DNA of 64,000 bases, from positions 208,035 through 272,034 of the forward strand of contig PAAX01000010.1 in NCBI GenBank assembly GCA_002698995.1. Reading direction: 5' to 3'. The notes under the pieces are model-generated. The model made no database searches, had not been told where the DNA came from, and was given only the letters and a program-made list of their open reading frames with translations. Positions 50,947-60,541 of the stretch are shown here, in pieces. Within the stretch, counting starts at the first letter, position 1. Each line of letters starts with the position of its first letter. Source of the DNA: Ignavibacteriota bacterium (GTDB taxonomy: Bacteria > Bacteroidota > Ignavibacteria > Ignavibacteriales > Melioribacteraceae). The position numbers were made by a program, and so were the translations under genes.

Positions 50947-52278
50947 TTACACGGCTACATTTTTTATTGGATCATTAATTAATTTAGCAGTACAAAATTT
51001 TCTATCAATACCTCCAATTTTAACCTTTGTAAAATTATTTATCAATGCATCATTGTAAGGATGAATAACTCTAACATAGTTAGATGTAAATCCTTTCATA
51101 AAACCATTTTCATTTTCTTCTTCAAACAAAACTAAGGATTCTTTTCCATTCATTCTTCTGTAAAATTCATTTCGTTTCTTCTCACTTAATATCCTCAGCA
51201 TTTTGTTTCTTCTTTTTCTTTCGGAAACATCAACTGAGCCTTCCATATTAATTGCTTTGGTATTAGGCCTCTCAGAATAAGTGAATACATGAAGATAAGT
51301 AATCGGGAGCTCTTTTAAAAAGTTATAAGTATCAAGAAAATCTTCCTCAGTTTCACCGGGAAATCCGACAATTACATCTACACCAATTGCAAGATCATTA
51401 ATTTTATCAGCAGCTTTATGAATAGTATTTTTGTAATCTTCGGCTCTGTATCTTCTCTGCATAAGTTTTAAAACTTTTGAACTTCCGCTCTGAAGCGGAA
51501 TATGAAAATGATTGCACATTTTAGGATTTTCTGCAGTAAGATTAATTATTTCATCAGTAAGTAAATTTGGTTCAATCGAACTTATTCTAATTCTGAAATC
51601 TCCATCAACTTTCAGCATTTCTAAAAGTAGATTATATAAATTTTTACTGAATTCAGAATTACTTCCATAATCGCCAACATTAACGCCGGTTAATATAACT
51701 TCTTTATAACCGGATTTCAAAATTTCATTAAACTCTGCAATCACTTGTTCGGGCTGCATACTTCTGCTTTTTCCTCTTGCTAAAGGAATTGTGCAGAATG
51801 AGCATTTATAATCGCAGCCGTCTTGAATTTTAAAGAAAGCTCTAGTTCTGGAGTTTCCTTCATTAGAGAGTGAAGAGTGAAAGGTGTTTAAGTCTTCTAT
51901 TGGTGATACATGAATGCAAGAAAGTTCTTTTTTCTCAATGTCATCAATGTAGTTCAAGATATCAAATTTTTCATTGCTCCCTAAAACTACATCAACACCA
52001 TCAATCTTAGCAATTTCTTCAGGACGGAGCTGTGCATAACATCCGGTTACTGCAATAAATGCATTTGGATTTTGTCTTAATGCTCTTCTAACAATTTGTC
52101 TGCAGTCTCTTTCAGCATTTTCAGTTACTGTGCATGTATTAATAACATAAACATCAGCCAGATTGTTTTCGAAATCAACTACATTAAAACCATTGTTTAA
52201 AAATTGATCTCCAATTGCAGATGTTTCACTGAAATTCAATTTACATCCCAAAGTATAAAATGCAACTTTATGCGGCAA
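50947..52278 (-). CDS. mtaB: tRNA t6A37 methylthiotransferase
   Basis: A 443-residue radical SAM methylthiotransferase. The N-terminal UPF0004 domain has three cluster cysteines (YTLGCKLNFSET, VINTCTVT, VTGCYAQ); the radical SAM cluster is in KIQDGCDYKCSFCTIPLARG; the C-terminal TRAM-like domain closes the protein. TLGCKLNFSET, where MiaB and RimO differ, places it with MtaB, which converts t6A to ms2t6A at position 37 of tRNAs reading ANN codons. It is the first gene of a two-gene unit with the DUF5683-like protein. Confidence 0.92.
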   Translation of the reverse strand: MPHKVAFYTLGCKLNFSETSAIGDQFLNNGFNVVDFENNLADVYVINTCTVTENAERDCRQIVRRALRQNPNAFIAVTGCYAQLRPEEIAKIDGVDVVLGSNEKFDILNYIDDIEKKELSCIHVSPIEDLNTFHSSLSNEGNSRTRAFFKIQDGCDYKCSFCTIPLARGKSRSMQPEQVIAEFNEILKSGYKEVILTGVNVGDYGSNSEFSKNLYNLLLEMLKVDGDFRIRISSIEPNLLTDEIINLTAENPKMCNHFHIPLQSGSSKVLKLMQRRYRAEDYKNTIHKAADKINDLAIGVDVIVGFPGETEEDFLDTYNFLKELPITYLHVFTYSERPNTKAINMEGSVDVSERKRRNKMLRILSEKKRNEFYRRMNGKESLVLFEEENENGFMKGFTSNYVRVIHPYNDALINNFTKVKIGGIDRKFCTAKLINDPIKNVAV

Positions 52279-52378
52279 AACTTTCCTTTCTAATTAATAA
52301 TGATAGCGCCAAAAAATTCTTCACTTAATTCAGAATGACATTCCAAATTAATTCACATTTTCATTCCCTTGAACATCT

Positions 52379-52444
52379 ACCTTATCGGCAGTCAGACGGG
52401 AATCCATTTACTCATTAAACTTAGATTCCCACTCTCGTGGGAAT
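52379..52444. repeat. REP-like palindromic repeat
   Basis: A perfect hairpin, ATTCCCAC TCTC GTGGGAAT (52425-52444), is preceded by GACGGGAATCC (52396-52406), a related word in the other orientation. Repeats built on ATTCCCAC..GTGGGAAT are widespread as dispersed intergenic elements in bacteria. It lies between mtaB and rpsA and contains no gene. Confidence 0.6.
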
Positions 52445-52454
52445 AACAAATCAA

Positions 52455-52516
52455 AAAAATAAAAAAGGCTGTAACCAAATGTTTAATGTACAAACTAAAC
52501 AAATTAATTACAGCCC
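52455..52516 (-). terminator. Terminator of rpsA
   Basis: On the minus strand GGCTGTAA (52508-52515) pairs with TTACAGCC (52467-52474), followed by TTTTTTATTTTTTTG. The loop is 33 bases and may fold further. It sits 15 bases after the rpsA stop. Confidence 0.75.
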
Positions 52517-52530
52517 AAAATTAACTGATA

Positions 52531-54366
52531 TTACTTAGATTCTTCTTTGTTATCTGATTTTTCAGAATTAGGAGCTTCAGGCATTTTTGGCATTTGAAGT
52601 TCCTCTTTATCATAAATATCAAAATCAGATGAATCAAATTTCTTAGCATCAGCTGATTTAATATCATCAACAGTTACTTTTTCAAGTTTATGTGTATTGA
52701 TAAACTCGAGAATTTCTTCGTCAGATTTTTCTTTCAAAGCAGCTATTGCACTAAGAACGATCTTTTTATTTTCTTTATCAAATTCAACTACTCTTAAATC
52801 TAATTCGGTTCCCATTGGGAAACAGAATGAAAGATTTTTGATTTTATTAGTTGATAATTGAGTAGCAGGAATAAATCCATCAACTCCAGAAGGAAGTTCA
52901 GCAATTAATCCTTTTTCAATTATTCTAACTATTTTACCATTTGTAGCTGTTCCAACTTTATATTCGTTTTCAAATTTATCCCATGGGTTAGAATGAATTT
53001 GTTTGTGTCCCAAAGAAATTTTTCTTTGTTCGGTATCAACACCTAGAACAACAACTTCAATTTCTTCCCCTTTCTTAACAACTTCCCCGGGGTGACGAAT
53101 TTTCTTAGTCCATGATAAATCACTAATATGAACTAAACCGTCAATACCAGGTTCCAATTCAACAAATACACCAAAGTTTGTTAAGTTTCTTGCAATTCCT
53201 TTATGTTTAGAATCAACAGGATATTTCTTCATTAATTCCTGCCAAGGATCAGGAGTAAGTTGTTTCATACCAAGAGAAATTTTCTTGTCTTCTTTATCTA
53301 AGCTTAAGATAACTGCTTCAACAACTTGTCCCATAGAAACGAATTGCGAAGGATGGCTGATATGCTGAGTCCAGCTCATTTCAGATATATGAATTAATCC
53401 TTCAATACCTTTTTCAATTTCTATGAAAGCGCCGTAATCAGTTAAAGAAACTACGCGGCCTGATACTTTGTCACCGATTTTGTATTTCTCTTCAATTTTT
53501 TCCCATGGATGCGGTTGAAGTTGTTTAAGACTAAGAGAAATTCTTTTCTTTTCTCTGTCAAAATCAGTAACAACAACTTTAATTTTAGAATCCAATTTTA
53601 CAACTTCACTTGGGTGATTAATTCTTCCCCAGCTTAAGTCTGTAATGTGAATTAAACCGTCAACACCGCCAAGGTCAACAAACACACCGAAATCTGTAAT
53701 TGCTTTAACAATACCTTCAAGAATTTGACCTTTTTCAAGTGATTCAAGAATTTCTTTTCTTTGATCTGCAATTGTTTCTTCAATAAGAACTTTATGTGAA
53801 ACCACAACATTTTCTGTAGGAATATTAATCTTAACAATTTTGAAATCCATTGTTTGACCAACGAATGCATCAAAATCTCTTACCGGACGGATATCGATTT
53901 GTGATCCAGGTAAAAATGCTTCAATACCAATAAGATCAACAACCATACCTCCCTTAATTCTTTTAAGAATTTTACCGGGAATAACATCGTCACCTTCATG
54001 AGCTTTAAGAATTCTATCCCAAATCTTTAGGAAGTCTGCTCTCTTTTTACTTAAAACTAAATTACCTTCTTCATCCTCTACGCTTTCAATAACTATATCA
54101 ACAGGAGTTCCTAATTTTAGTTCTTCTGTTGCAGAGAATTCATTCTTTGGAACTGTACCATCTGACTTGAAACCAACATCTACAACAACGTTATCATCTG
54201 ATATTCCAACTATTTTACCTTGTATAATTTCTCCTTCTTTAATGTCTTTGAAAGATTCGTTATACAATTTTTCAAGGGCTTTAAACTCTTCTTGAGAGTA
54301 ATCATCTAAAGCATAATATTTTACTTTATCGATTTTTTTGTTTTTGCCCTTACCTTGTTCTGACAT
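52531..54366 (-). CDS. rpsA: 30S ribosomal protein S1
   Basis: A 611-residue protein with six S1 RNA-binding repeats, at about residues 40-105, 125-190, 210-280, 295-365, 382-452 and 467-535; typical pieces are GVFVDLGGVDGLIHITDLSW, GAFIEIEKGIEGLIHISEMS and GVFVELEPGIDGLVHISDLS. S1 binds mRNA near the start codon and helps the 30S subunit unfold it. The C-terminal tail is acidic. It follows cmk by 106 bases in the common bacterial cmk-rpsA order. Confidence 0.97.
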   Translation of the reverse strand: MSEQGKGKNKKIDKVKYYALDDYSQEEFKALEKLYNESFKDIKEGEIIQGKIVGISDDNVVVDVGFKSDGTVPKNEFSATEELKLGTPVDIVIESVEDEEGNLVLSKKRADFLKIWDRILKAHEGDDVIPGKILKRIKGGMVVDLIGIEAFLPGSQIDIRPVRDFDAFVGQTMDFKIVKINIPTENVVVSHKVLIEETIADQRKEILESLEKGQILEGIVKAITDFGVFVDLGGVDGLIHITDLSWGRINHPSEVVKLDSKIKVVVTDFDREKKRISLSLKQLQPHPWEKIEEKYKIGDKVSGRVVSLTDYGAFIEIEKGIEGLIHISEMSWTQHISHPSQFVSMGQVVEAVILSLDKEDKKISLGMKQLTPDPWQELMKKYPVDSKHKGIARNLTNFGVFVELEPGIDGLVHISDLSWTKKIRHPGEVVKKGEEIEVVVLGVDTEQRKISLGHKQIHSNPWDKFENEYKVGTATNGKIVRIIEKGLIAELPSGVDGFIPATQLSTNKIKNLSFCFPMGTELDLRVVEFDKENKKIVLSAIAALKEKSDEEILEFINTHKLEKVTVDDIKSADAKKFDSSDFDIYDKEELQMPKMPEAPNSEKSDNKEESK

Positions 54367-54472
54367 TTAACCTCCAGAGTACTTCTTTTACTACTTTTTA
54401 CTTTACAAGCTATTAAAAAGTGAAAAGCAGTTTTTGTTTGTTTTAGTTTAACATAACTTATTATGTAGCTTG

Positions 54473-55159
54473 TTATTTATTTAAATTTTCCTGATAAATT
54501 TCTTTTACCTTAGCAATAATTATTTCTACTTCATCTTCAATGGTAAGTTCGGTTGTGTCAATTTCAATTGCATCATCAGCTTTAGTAAGAGGTGAAGTTT
54601 TTCTGTGAGAATCAATTTGATCTCGTTCTTTAAGATTTTTTATCACTTCTTCAATTGTAATGCTTCCGTACTTTTCCTGAAATTCATGAAATCTTCTTTC
54701 AGCTCTTTTTGATAAAGAAGCAGTCAAATAAAATTTCAAATCAGCTTTTGGAAAAACCGCGGTTGTAGTATCTCTTCCTTCGGTAACTAAATTTGTGTGG
54801 GAACCGATTCTTTGCTGCTGAATTACTAACTCTTCTCTTACTTCAGGTATTGCACTAACTTTACTAACAAAATTGTTAACTTCTTTAGAACGAATTTCTT
54901 CTGAAACATCTGTACCATTTAAAGTAACAATAGTGTTGCCGTCTCTAAATTCAAGTTCAATTTTAACTGTTTTTGCAAGATGAATTATCTTTTCTTCATC
55001 ATCCATAACATTAAGTTTAAGAACAGCATACGTCAAAGCTCTGTACATTGCACCGGTATCCAGATAAAGGAAACCAAGTTTTTCTGCTATCATTTTAGCA
55101 GCAGTACTTTTACCGGAACCTGCCGGACCATCGATAGCAATGATTATATTTTTTGACAT
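54473..55159 (-). CDS. cmk: Cytidylate kinase
   Basis: A 228-residue enzyme that phosphorylates CMP and dCMP. IAIDGPAGSGKSTAAKMIAE is the P-loop, LDTGAMYRALTYAVL the NMP-binding stretch, and VTEGRDTTTAVFPKADLKFY, RAERRFHE and ERDQIDSHRKTSPL complete the family pattern (the last with the lid arginine). VTEGRDTTT is standard except for Thr in place of GRDIGT-type residues. It is the upstream gene of rpsA. Confidence 0.96.
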   Translation of the reverse strand: MSKNIIIAIDGPAGSGKSTAAKMIAEKLGFLYLDTGAMYRALTYAVLKLNVMDDEEKIIHLAKTVKIELEFRDGNTIVTLNGTDVSEEIRSKEVNNFVSKVSAIPEVREELVIQQQRIGSHTNLVTEGRDTTTAVFPKADLKFYLTASLSKRAERRFHEFQEKYGSITIEEVIKNLKERDQIDSHRKTSPLTKADDAIEIDTTELTIEDEVEIIIAKVKEIYQENLNK

Positions 55160-55481
55160 AGCTTACAAAAATAGGGATTAAAGGAAAAATAAGCAATCAA
55201 AATTAGGGATAAGTTGTTGATATTCAAGGAGTTAATTTAATTTGGGAAACTGTAAACAGTTAAAACCGTTATAAGATTTTAGGTTATCACTTTATAACCC
55301 AACACTTAAAAGTGTTGGTTAATAATCGATCTCTCATTTTATTAACCAATGACAAAATTATTCGAAAAACTAGATTAACCAATGGCTTCAGCCATTGGGA
55401 TATTACTGAATTATGAAGATTAATACTTGGAAACTTATCAGCCATCGGATCAACCTTGCAAACCTTATTTTTCTCTTTATT
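55160..55481. repeat. Intergenic stretch with two perfect palindromes
   Basis: No gene is seen in these 322 bases. Two hairpins stand out: CCAACACTT AA AAGTGTTGG (55299-55318) and CCAATGGCT TC AGCCATTGG (55379-55398), both with perfect 9-bp stems and 2-base loops. A third word, AACCAATGACA (55343-55353), repeats the start of the second. They look like dispersed intergenic repeat units, not terminators, because no T-run follows. Confidence 0.6.
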
Positions 55482-55922
55482 TTATATTACTTTTTTACGT
55501 TCATTATATAAAGCAAATAGGATGAGAATAATTATAATGGGTATAATATTTAACCCTACTTCTGTCGCATTTGAATCAATATATCCTATACTAGCTTTAC
55601 CTCCAAACTCTAATTCAAAAACGAGGCTTGCTTCATAATTAATCATTAGATAGAATGATACTAATGATGCAAAATAATATAATATCCCATTGAAAAGAAA
55701 ATAAATAACTTGAAGTGCATTTACAATAAATGAAAGTTTGTAACCAAGTAATCTCTTTTTATAAAGTAATATTCCTGCTATACATACAAGGATATATAAG
55801 TTTAAGATTATGATTATAGATAACTTGTTCTCACTTGCATTCGGTAATAAATATAAAAGTGATGATATTACACCATTTAGACCACCCACAACCTCAATCA
55901 ACGCTAACAATTTAACCATCAT
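55482..55922 (-). CDS. Small integral membrane protein, unknown function
   Basis: From ATG 55922 the protein has 146 residues with four predicted membrane helices (starting MMVKLLALIEVVGGLNGVIS; then LSIIIILNLYILVCIAGILL; VIYFLFNGILYYFASLVSFY; IIPIIIILILFALY). The frame is open 25 codons further up to 55997 with a polar stretch that is unlikely to be translated. No family is recognised. It lies alone between the palindrome region and suhB, with short repeats of the type ACTAAATACTCAATACTAAG just upstream (56066-56098). Confidence 0.55.
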   Translation of the reverse strand: MMVKLLALIEVVGGLNGVISSLLYLLPNASENKLSIIIILNLYILVCIAGILLYKKRLLGYKLSFIVNALQVIYFLFNGILYYFASLVSFYLMINYEASLVFELEFGGKASIGYIDSNATEVGLNIIPIIIILILFALYNERKKVI

Positions 55923-56095
55923 TTTATTTTCCCAAGTAAATAATTTATTAGTTTCCAATGTCTTTCCTTGGCTGTCATTTTCGCACAATGTCACCAATCT
56001 TGATTACACAGCTAGCTCACACGCTCCGTCACAGTGCAAATGTAACAACCTTTGAAATACTCACTACTAAATACTCAATACTAAGTACTAAGTAT

Positions 56096-56863
56096 TCAAT
56101 GCTCTAGCAAAATATCAAGCATTTCTTGATGGATAAGTTTATTTGTTGCGAGAATTTGTTTTGAAAATATATCAATTGAATTACCGTTAAAATCTGTTAC
56201 AATTCCTCCGGCTTCTTCAACCAATAATTTTCCGGCGCAAATATCCCACGGATTTAGACTTACTTCCCAGAATCCTTCAAAAACTCCTTGTGCTACATAA
56301 CAGAAATCAATTGCGGCACTTCCTAATCTTCTAATTGCTCTGGATTTTTTGAGAAATGCAGAAAATTTTTCAACTGCATTATTTGGATTCTCTGCAATGT
56401 CATATGGAAATCCGGTTACTAAAACTGATCTGCTTAAATCGGCATTTGCATTTACTGTTATTTTCTTTCCATTTAAGTAACTGCCGGAATTAAGTTCGGC
56501 AGAATACATTGCATCGCGCATCACATCATAAACTGCACCGCAGATAGTCTCACCATTTTTCTGCAACCCAACAGATACAGAAAAAATCGGAAGTCCGTGA
56601 GCAAAGTTTGTTGTTCCATCAATCGGATCGATAACCCAAACATATTCAGATGATTCTTTTGAAAAACCACTTTCCTCAGCTAATACAGAATGATTGTTGA
56701 AGTTCTTTTTTATGAAATCTATAATTACTTGTTCAGATTTTTTATCAATTTCTGTAACTAAATTAGTAACACTCCCCTTCAGTTCAATCTCAAAATTTTT
56801 CCCGAATCCTTCTCTTACAACTTCTCCGGCTATTTTTGTTATTTCAATTACTTTTTCAATCAT
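56096..56863 (-). CDS. suhB: Inositol monophosphatase family protein
   Basis: A 255-residue Mg-dependent phosphatase. Metal and substrate motifs are EESGFSKESSEYVWVIDPID (with EESG then DPIDGTTNFAHG) and WDICAGKLLVEEAGG. The order and length match SuhB/IMPase, which hydrolyses myo-inositol-1-phosphate and related sugar phosphates; in several bacteria the same protein also helps rRNA antitermination. Substrate cannot be told from sequence. It stands alone between short AT-rich gaps. Confidence 0.9.
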   Translation of the reverse strand: MIEKVIEITKIAGEVVREGFGKNFEIELKGSVTNLVTEIDKKSEQVIIDFIKKNFNNHSVLAEESGFSKESSEYVWVIDPIDGTTNFAHGLPIFSVSVGLQKNGETICGAVYDVMRDAMYSAELNSGSYLNGKKITVNANADLSRSVLVTGFPYDIAENPNNAVEKFSAFLKKSRAIRRLGSAAIDFCYVAQGVFEGFWEVSLNPWDICAGKLLVEEAGGIVTDFNGNSIDIFSKQILATNKLIHQEMLDILLEH

Positions 56864-56965
56864 ATAGTTTCTCTTTCAATCAAACATTTATAAAGTAAAA
56901 TTAATAATTAAATCAGGCTTATAGTAAACTAAAAAATTTCTTTACTTTAATTCTGTAAGGATTTG

Positions 56966-57214
56966 TTATTTGTTAAATAAGAGTGAGATAATTTCTTTTT
57001 TCGATTTTTTATGAGTTTCAGCAATATCCTTTAAAATATTATTAAGTGTTCCAATTTTAATAGGATTGTGATTTGGTATTGTAATGTGATGAGTGGTGTT
57101 ATCTAAATTGCGGCTAAGTCTAATATGACTCCCCTTTTGACGCGTTATTTCATATCCAATCTTTTTTAATGAAATGATTAAATCATTCCCTGAAATATCT
57201 TTTGGAATAGTCAT
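56966..57214 (-). CDS. hicA: HicA-type toxin, mRNA interferase
   Basis: An 82-residue protein with the HicA fold: SGNDLIISLKKIGYEITRQK, then GSHIRLSR with the active His, and HHITIPNHNPIKIGTLNNIL. HicA toxins are double-stranded-RNA-binding-like proteins that cut mRNA and are neutralised by HicB. Its start overlaps the stop of the preceding gene by four bases (ATGA). In the classical locus hicA is first; here the antitoxin-like gene comes first. Confidence 0.88.
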   Translation of the reverse strand: MTIPKDISGNDLIISLKKIGYEITRQKGSHIRLSRNLDNTTHHITIPNHNPIKIGTLNNILKDIAETHKKSKKEIISLLFNK

Positions 57215-57423
57215 GCAGCAATAATTTCTTCTTTGATGTAATGAAGTCTTATTAGTTTAGGTTTATTTTCATCAAAATGACAATCTACTGCTTCAATAAT
57301 TTTGCTTTTCAACTCATCCATTGTATCGGCTTCTGTGTAAATTGAAAAACCAACCGCCTTTGCTTCAAAACCATCCTCAATAGAATCCTGAATAATAAAA
57401 ATTATTTCATTCATTAAATTCAT
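57211..57423 (-). CDS. HicB-like antitoxin, short form
   Basis: A 70-residue protein paired with HicA. It has IIFIIQDSIEDGFEAKAVGF, ADTMDELKSKIIEAV and a C-terminal IRLHYIKEE, resembling the small RNase H-like fold of HicB without a DNA-binding domain. Short partners of this kind are often misnamed as dehydrogenase subunits. Without a DNA-binding domain it probably cannot repress its own promoter alone. It lies directly upstream of hicA, with a four-base overlap. Confidence 0.78.
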   Translation of the reverse strand: MNLMNEIIFIIQDSIEDGFEAKAVGFSIYTEADTMDELKSKIIEAVDCHFDENKPKLIRLHYIKEEIIAA

Positions 57424-57572
57424 CCTCTTTTATTTCACTAATTTAGATAATCATAATAACATAATCATTATATAATTTTTCTTTTCTAAATCAAATTTAC
57501 TTCTCCATAATTCGTTACCTTGTTCCCCTAGTTATTATTTGGTATTTTTGTAAGCTAAATTAAAAGGAGTTT

Positions 57573-60017
57573 ATGTTACTTATGGATGAAATCCAGAAAA
57601 AAGGTGTTAATAAGGATGTAATTGATGAGATTCCCAATCAGCTTCCGGTTTTACCGTTAAGAGATAATGTTATTTTCCCTTATATGATTTTTCCAGTTTT
57701 AGTAGGAAGAGAGCAATCAATAAAGGCAGCAAATTATGCTTTAGATAATTCAAAATATATTTTTCTAGCTGCTCAAAAAAAATCAAATATAGAAGAACCA
57801 ACTCATAATGATATTTATGCTGAAGGAACTGTTGCTAAAATTATTCAGATATTAAAATTACCCAATGGCTTACTAAAAATTTTGGTTGATGGAGTTATAC
57901 AAGGAAAGATTTTAAAATATGTTGAAAACAAACTTTTCTTTGAAGCAAAAATTGAAGTTATTTCTCCTGTTACTGAAGATAAAAAAGAACTTAATGCCTT
58001 AGTTAGACAAGCAACTCAGTTATTTAAAGACTACATAAAAATTAATAAATCAATTCCTTCCGAAGCAATTACTGCCTATGAAAATATTGATGAACCGGAT
58101 AGAAAACTTTTTTATGCAGCGGCAAACATTAATCAAAGCATTGAAGTAAAACAGAGAATTCTTCAAAAGTTTACTTTAAGAGAACAGCTTTATGAGCTGA
58201 TTAAGATTCTTCATTCTGAAATTGATATTCTTCAAGTAGAAAAAGAGATTGAGACCAAAGTTCAAGAAAACATAACCAAAACACAGCGCAAATTTATAAT
58301 TCAAGAACAGATAAGAATTTTACAAGACGAACTTGGTGAAGAAGAAGAATCGACACCTGAATTCACCAAACTAAAGGAAGATATCAAAAAAGCAAAAATG
58401 CCTAAAGAGGTTGAGCAAAAAGCTTTTGAGGAATTTAATAAATTGAAAAAGATTCCTCCAAGCTCACCGGAATCAACAGTTATAAGAAATTATCTTGACT
58501 GGATGATTGAAGTTCCGTGGTATAAAAAATCAAAAGATAATCTTGATATAAAAAATGTAAGAATAATTTTAGATGAAGATCATTTCGGATTAGAAAAACC
58601 TAAAGAGAGAATTGTTGAGCATATTGCAGTTTTAAATTTAGTAAAGCAAATGCGCGGACAAATACTTTGTTTTGTAGGACCTCCCGGAGTTGGAAAAACT
58701 TCTTTAGGAAAATCAATTGCAAGAGCTTTAGGAAGAAAGTTTGTGCGAATTAGTCTTGGCGGCGTAAGAGATGAAGCAGAAATTAGAGGTCATCGCCGGA
58801 CTTACATCGGATCAATGCCGGGCAAATTAGTTCAATCGATGAAAAAAGCGGGAACAATTAATCCGGTTATTCTTCTTGATGAAATAGATAAAATGAGTAT
58901 GGATTTCCGCGGTGATCCTTCAGCAGCAATGCTGGAAGTTCTTGATCCTGAACAGAATCATACTTTTAATGATCATTATCTTGATGTTGATTATGATTTG
59001 AGTCAGGTTATGTTCATTACAACTGCAAATGTAAAATATAATATTCCTCTTCCGCTTCAGGATAGAATGGAAATTATTGATTTACCAGGATATTTAGAAC
59101 ATGAGAAACTTGAAATTGCTAAAAGACATATTATGCCTAAGCAGTTAAAAGCTCATGGTTTAGATAAACATAAGGTTAATTTTCCGGATGATGCAATTAC
59201 GAAAGTAATTCAAGAATATACCAGAGAATCTGGAGTAAGAAATCTAGAAAGAGAAATTGCATCTGTTTATAGAAAATCTGCAAGAGATATTATTTTAAAG
59301 ATATCTGAAAATGGAAAGAAAAAGAAAAGTGTAGAATTTAATATCACAAAAGATATAGTTCAGAGTTTTCTTGGAGTACCAAAATTCAGATATAAGAAAT
59401 CAGATCTCCAGCCGAAAATTGGAAGTGTTACCGGTTTAGCCTGGACAAGTGTCGGAGGTGATATACTTCATGTCGAATCTACAATTATGGATGGTTCTGA
59501 AAGATTAACACTTACCGGTCAGCTTGGTGAAGTGATGAAAGAATCTGCAATAGCGGCATTAAGTTATCTCCGTTCAAATTATAAAGAGATTGGCTTAAAA
59601 AATAATTTCTATAAAGGAAAAGAGATTCATGTTCATTTGCCCGAAGGGGCGATTCCAAAAGATGGACCTTCTGCTGGAATTACATTAGTTATGTCGATGT
59701 ATTCAGCATTCAGTGGTAAAGCAGCTAAAGCTGATGTTGCAATGACAGGTGAAATTACTCTGCGCGGAAATGTTTTGGCTATTGGCGGATTAAATGAAAA
59801 ACTTCTTGCTGCAAAAAGAAGCGGAATGAAAAAAGTTCTTATTCCAAAAGAAAATGAGAAAGATTTAACCGAGATTAAAAAAGAAGTTAAAGAGGGATTG
59901 ACTATAATTCCGATTGAAACAATTAAAGAAGCTTTCAAACATGTATTTAGTGAACCAGCTAGCAGAAATAAGAAAACGACATCAGTTAAAAAAACTACTG
60001 TAAAGAGAAAGAGATAA
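57573..60017 (+). CDS. lon: ATP-dependent protease Lon
   Basis: An 814-residue serine protease for damaged and regulatory proteins. The N-terminal LON domain begins LPVLPLRDNVIFPYMIFPVL; a coiled region follows; AAA+ motifs are GPPGVGKTSLGKS (Walker A) and NPVILLDEIDKM (Walker B); the protease domain has the catalytic pair Ser700 (PKDGPSAG) and Lys743 (GGLNEKLLAAKR). The C-terminal tail is Lys/Thr-rich. AAGGAG lies 3 bases before ATG 57573 and 12 before a second ATG at 57582, so the exact start is uncertain. It heads a four-gene row with gaps of 6, 8 and 11 bases. Confidence 0.97.
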   Translation: MLLMDEIQKKGVNKDVIDEIPNQLPVLPLRDNVIFPYMIFPVLVGREQSIKAANYALDNSKYIFLAAQKKSNIEEPTHNDIYAEGTVAKIIQILKLPNGLLKILVDGVIQGKILKYVENKLFFEAKIEVISPVTEDKKELNALVRQATQLFKDYIKINKSIPSEAITAYENIDEPDRKLFYAAANINQSIEVKQRILQKFTLREQLYELIKILHSEIDILQVEKEIETKVQENITKTQRKFIIQEQIRILQDELGEEEESTPEFTKLKEDIKKAKMPKEVEQKAFEEFNKLKKIPPSSPESTVIRNYLDWMIEVPWYKKSKDNLDIKNVRIILDEDHFGLEKPKERIVEHIAVLNLVKQMRGQILCFVGPPGVGKTSLGKSIARALGRKFVRISLGGVRDEAEIRGHRRTYIGSMPGKLVQSMKKAGTINPVILLDEIDKMSMDFRGDPSAAMLEVLDPEQNHTFNDHYLDVDYDLSQVMFITTANVKYNIPLPLQDRMEIIDLPGYLEHEKLEIAKRHIMPKQLKAHGLDKHKVNFPDDAITKVIQEYTRESGVRNLEREIASVYRKSARDIILKISENGKKKKSVEFNITKDIVQSFLGVPKFRYKKSDLQPKIGSVTGLAWTSVGGDILHVESTIMDGSERLTLTGQLGEVMKESAIAALSYLRSNYKEIGLKNNFYKGKEIHVHLPEGAIPKDGPSAGITLVMSMYSAFSGKAAKADVAMTGEITLRGNVLAIGGLNEKLLAAKRSGMKKVLIPKENEKDLTEIKKEVKEGLTIIPIETIKEAFKHVFSEPASRNKKTTSVKKTTVKRKR

Positions 60018-60023
60018 TTATAA

Positions 60024-60533
60024 ATGTCGCAGGAATTAATTATAGATAAAAATCTAAGTGATGAAGAATTATATAAGTCATTACAGAGCCAAATAGAACA
60101 TTTAATTTCATCAGATGAACCGGTAATTTCCGGTTTGTCTAATTTTACTTCAGCATTAAAACAGACTTTCAACAAAATAAGCTGGGTTGGATTTTATATT
60201 AGAAAGAAAGATTTCCTCTATCTAGGTCCTTTTCAAGGAAATACGGCATGCACAATAATTAAAATTGGGAATGGTGTATGCGGTACTTCAGCAAAGGAAA
60301 AAGAGACAATTATAGTTGAAGATGTTGACAAATTCCCAGGACATATAGCATGTGATTCCGGTTCAAAATCTGAAATTGTTGTTCCAATAATAATAGATAA
60401 TGAAGTTTGGGCTGTTCTAGATTTGGATAGTTACGAATATTCATCTTTTAATGAAACCGATAAAATTTATTTGACTAAATTAGTCGAGCTTCTTAAAGAA
60501 AAATTAGATTTAACAAAATTGCAAATCATTTAA
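60024..60533 (+). CDS. GAF-type free methionine-R-sulfoxide reductase
   Basis: A 169-residue GAF-domain protein with the three cysteines of fRMsr: GNTACTII, GNGVCGTSA and HIACDSGSKSEI. SWVGFYIRKKDFLYLGPFQG and VLDLDSYEYSSFNETD are also standard. It reduces free L-methionine-(R)-sulfoxide with thioredoxin in the cytoplasm. It is translated six bases behind lon, linking oxidised-methionine repair with protein quality control. Confidence 0.92.
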   Translation: MSQELIIDKNLSDEELYKSLQSQIEHLISSDEPVISGLSNFTSALKQTFNKISWVGFYIRKKDFLYLGPFQGNTACTIIKIGNGVCGTSAKEKETIIVEDVDKFPGHIACDSGSKSEIVVPIIIDNEVWAVLDLDSYEYSSFNETDKIYLTKLVELLKEKLDLTKLQII

Positions 60534-60541
60534 AGAATTTA

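Noticed and set aside
52425..52444. Hairpin ATTCCCAC/GTGGGAAT as terminator of mtaB or rpsA
   Set aside because: No T-run follows on either strand, and a better terminator for rpsA lies at 52455..52516; it is better seen as a dispersed repeat.
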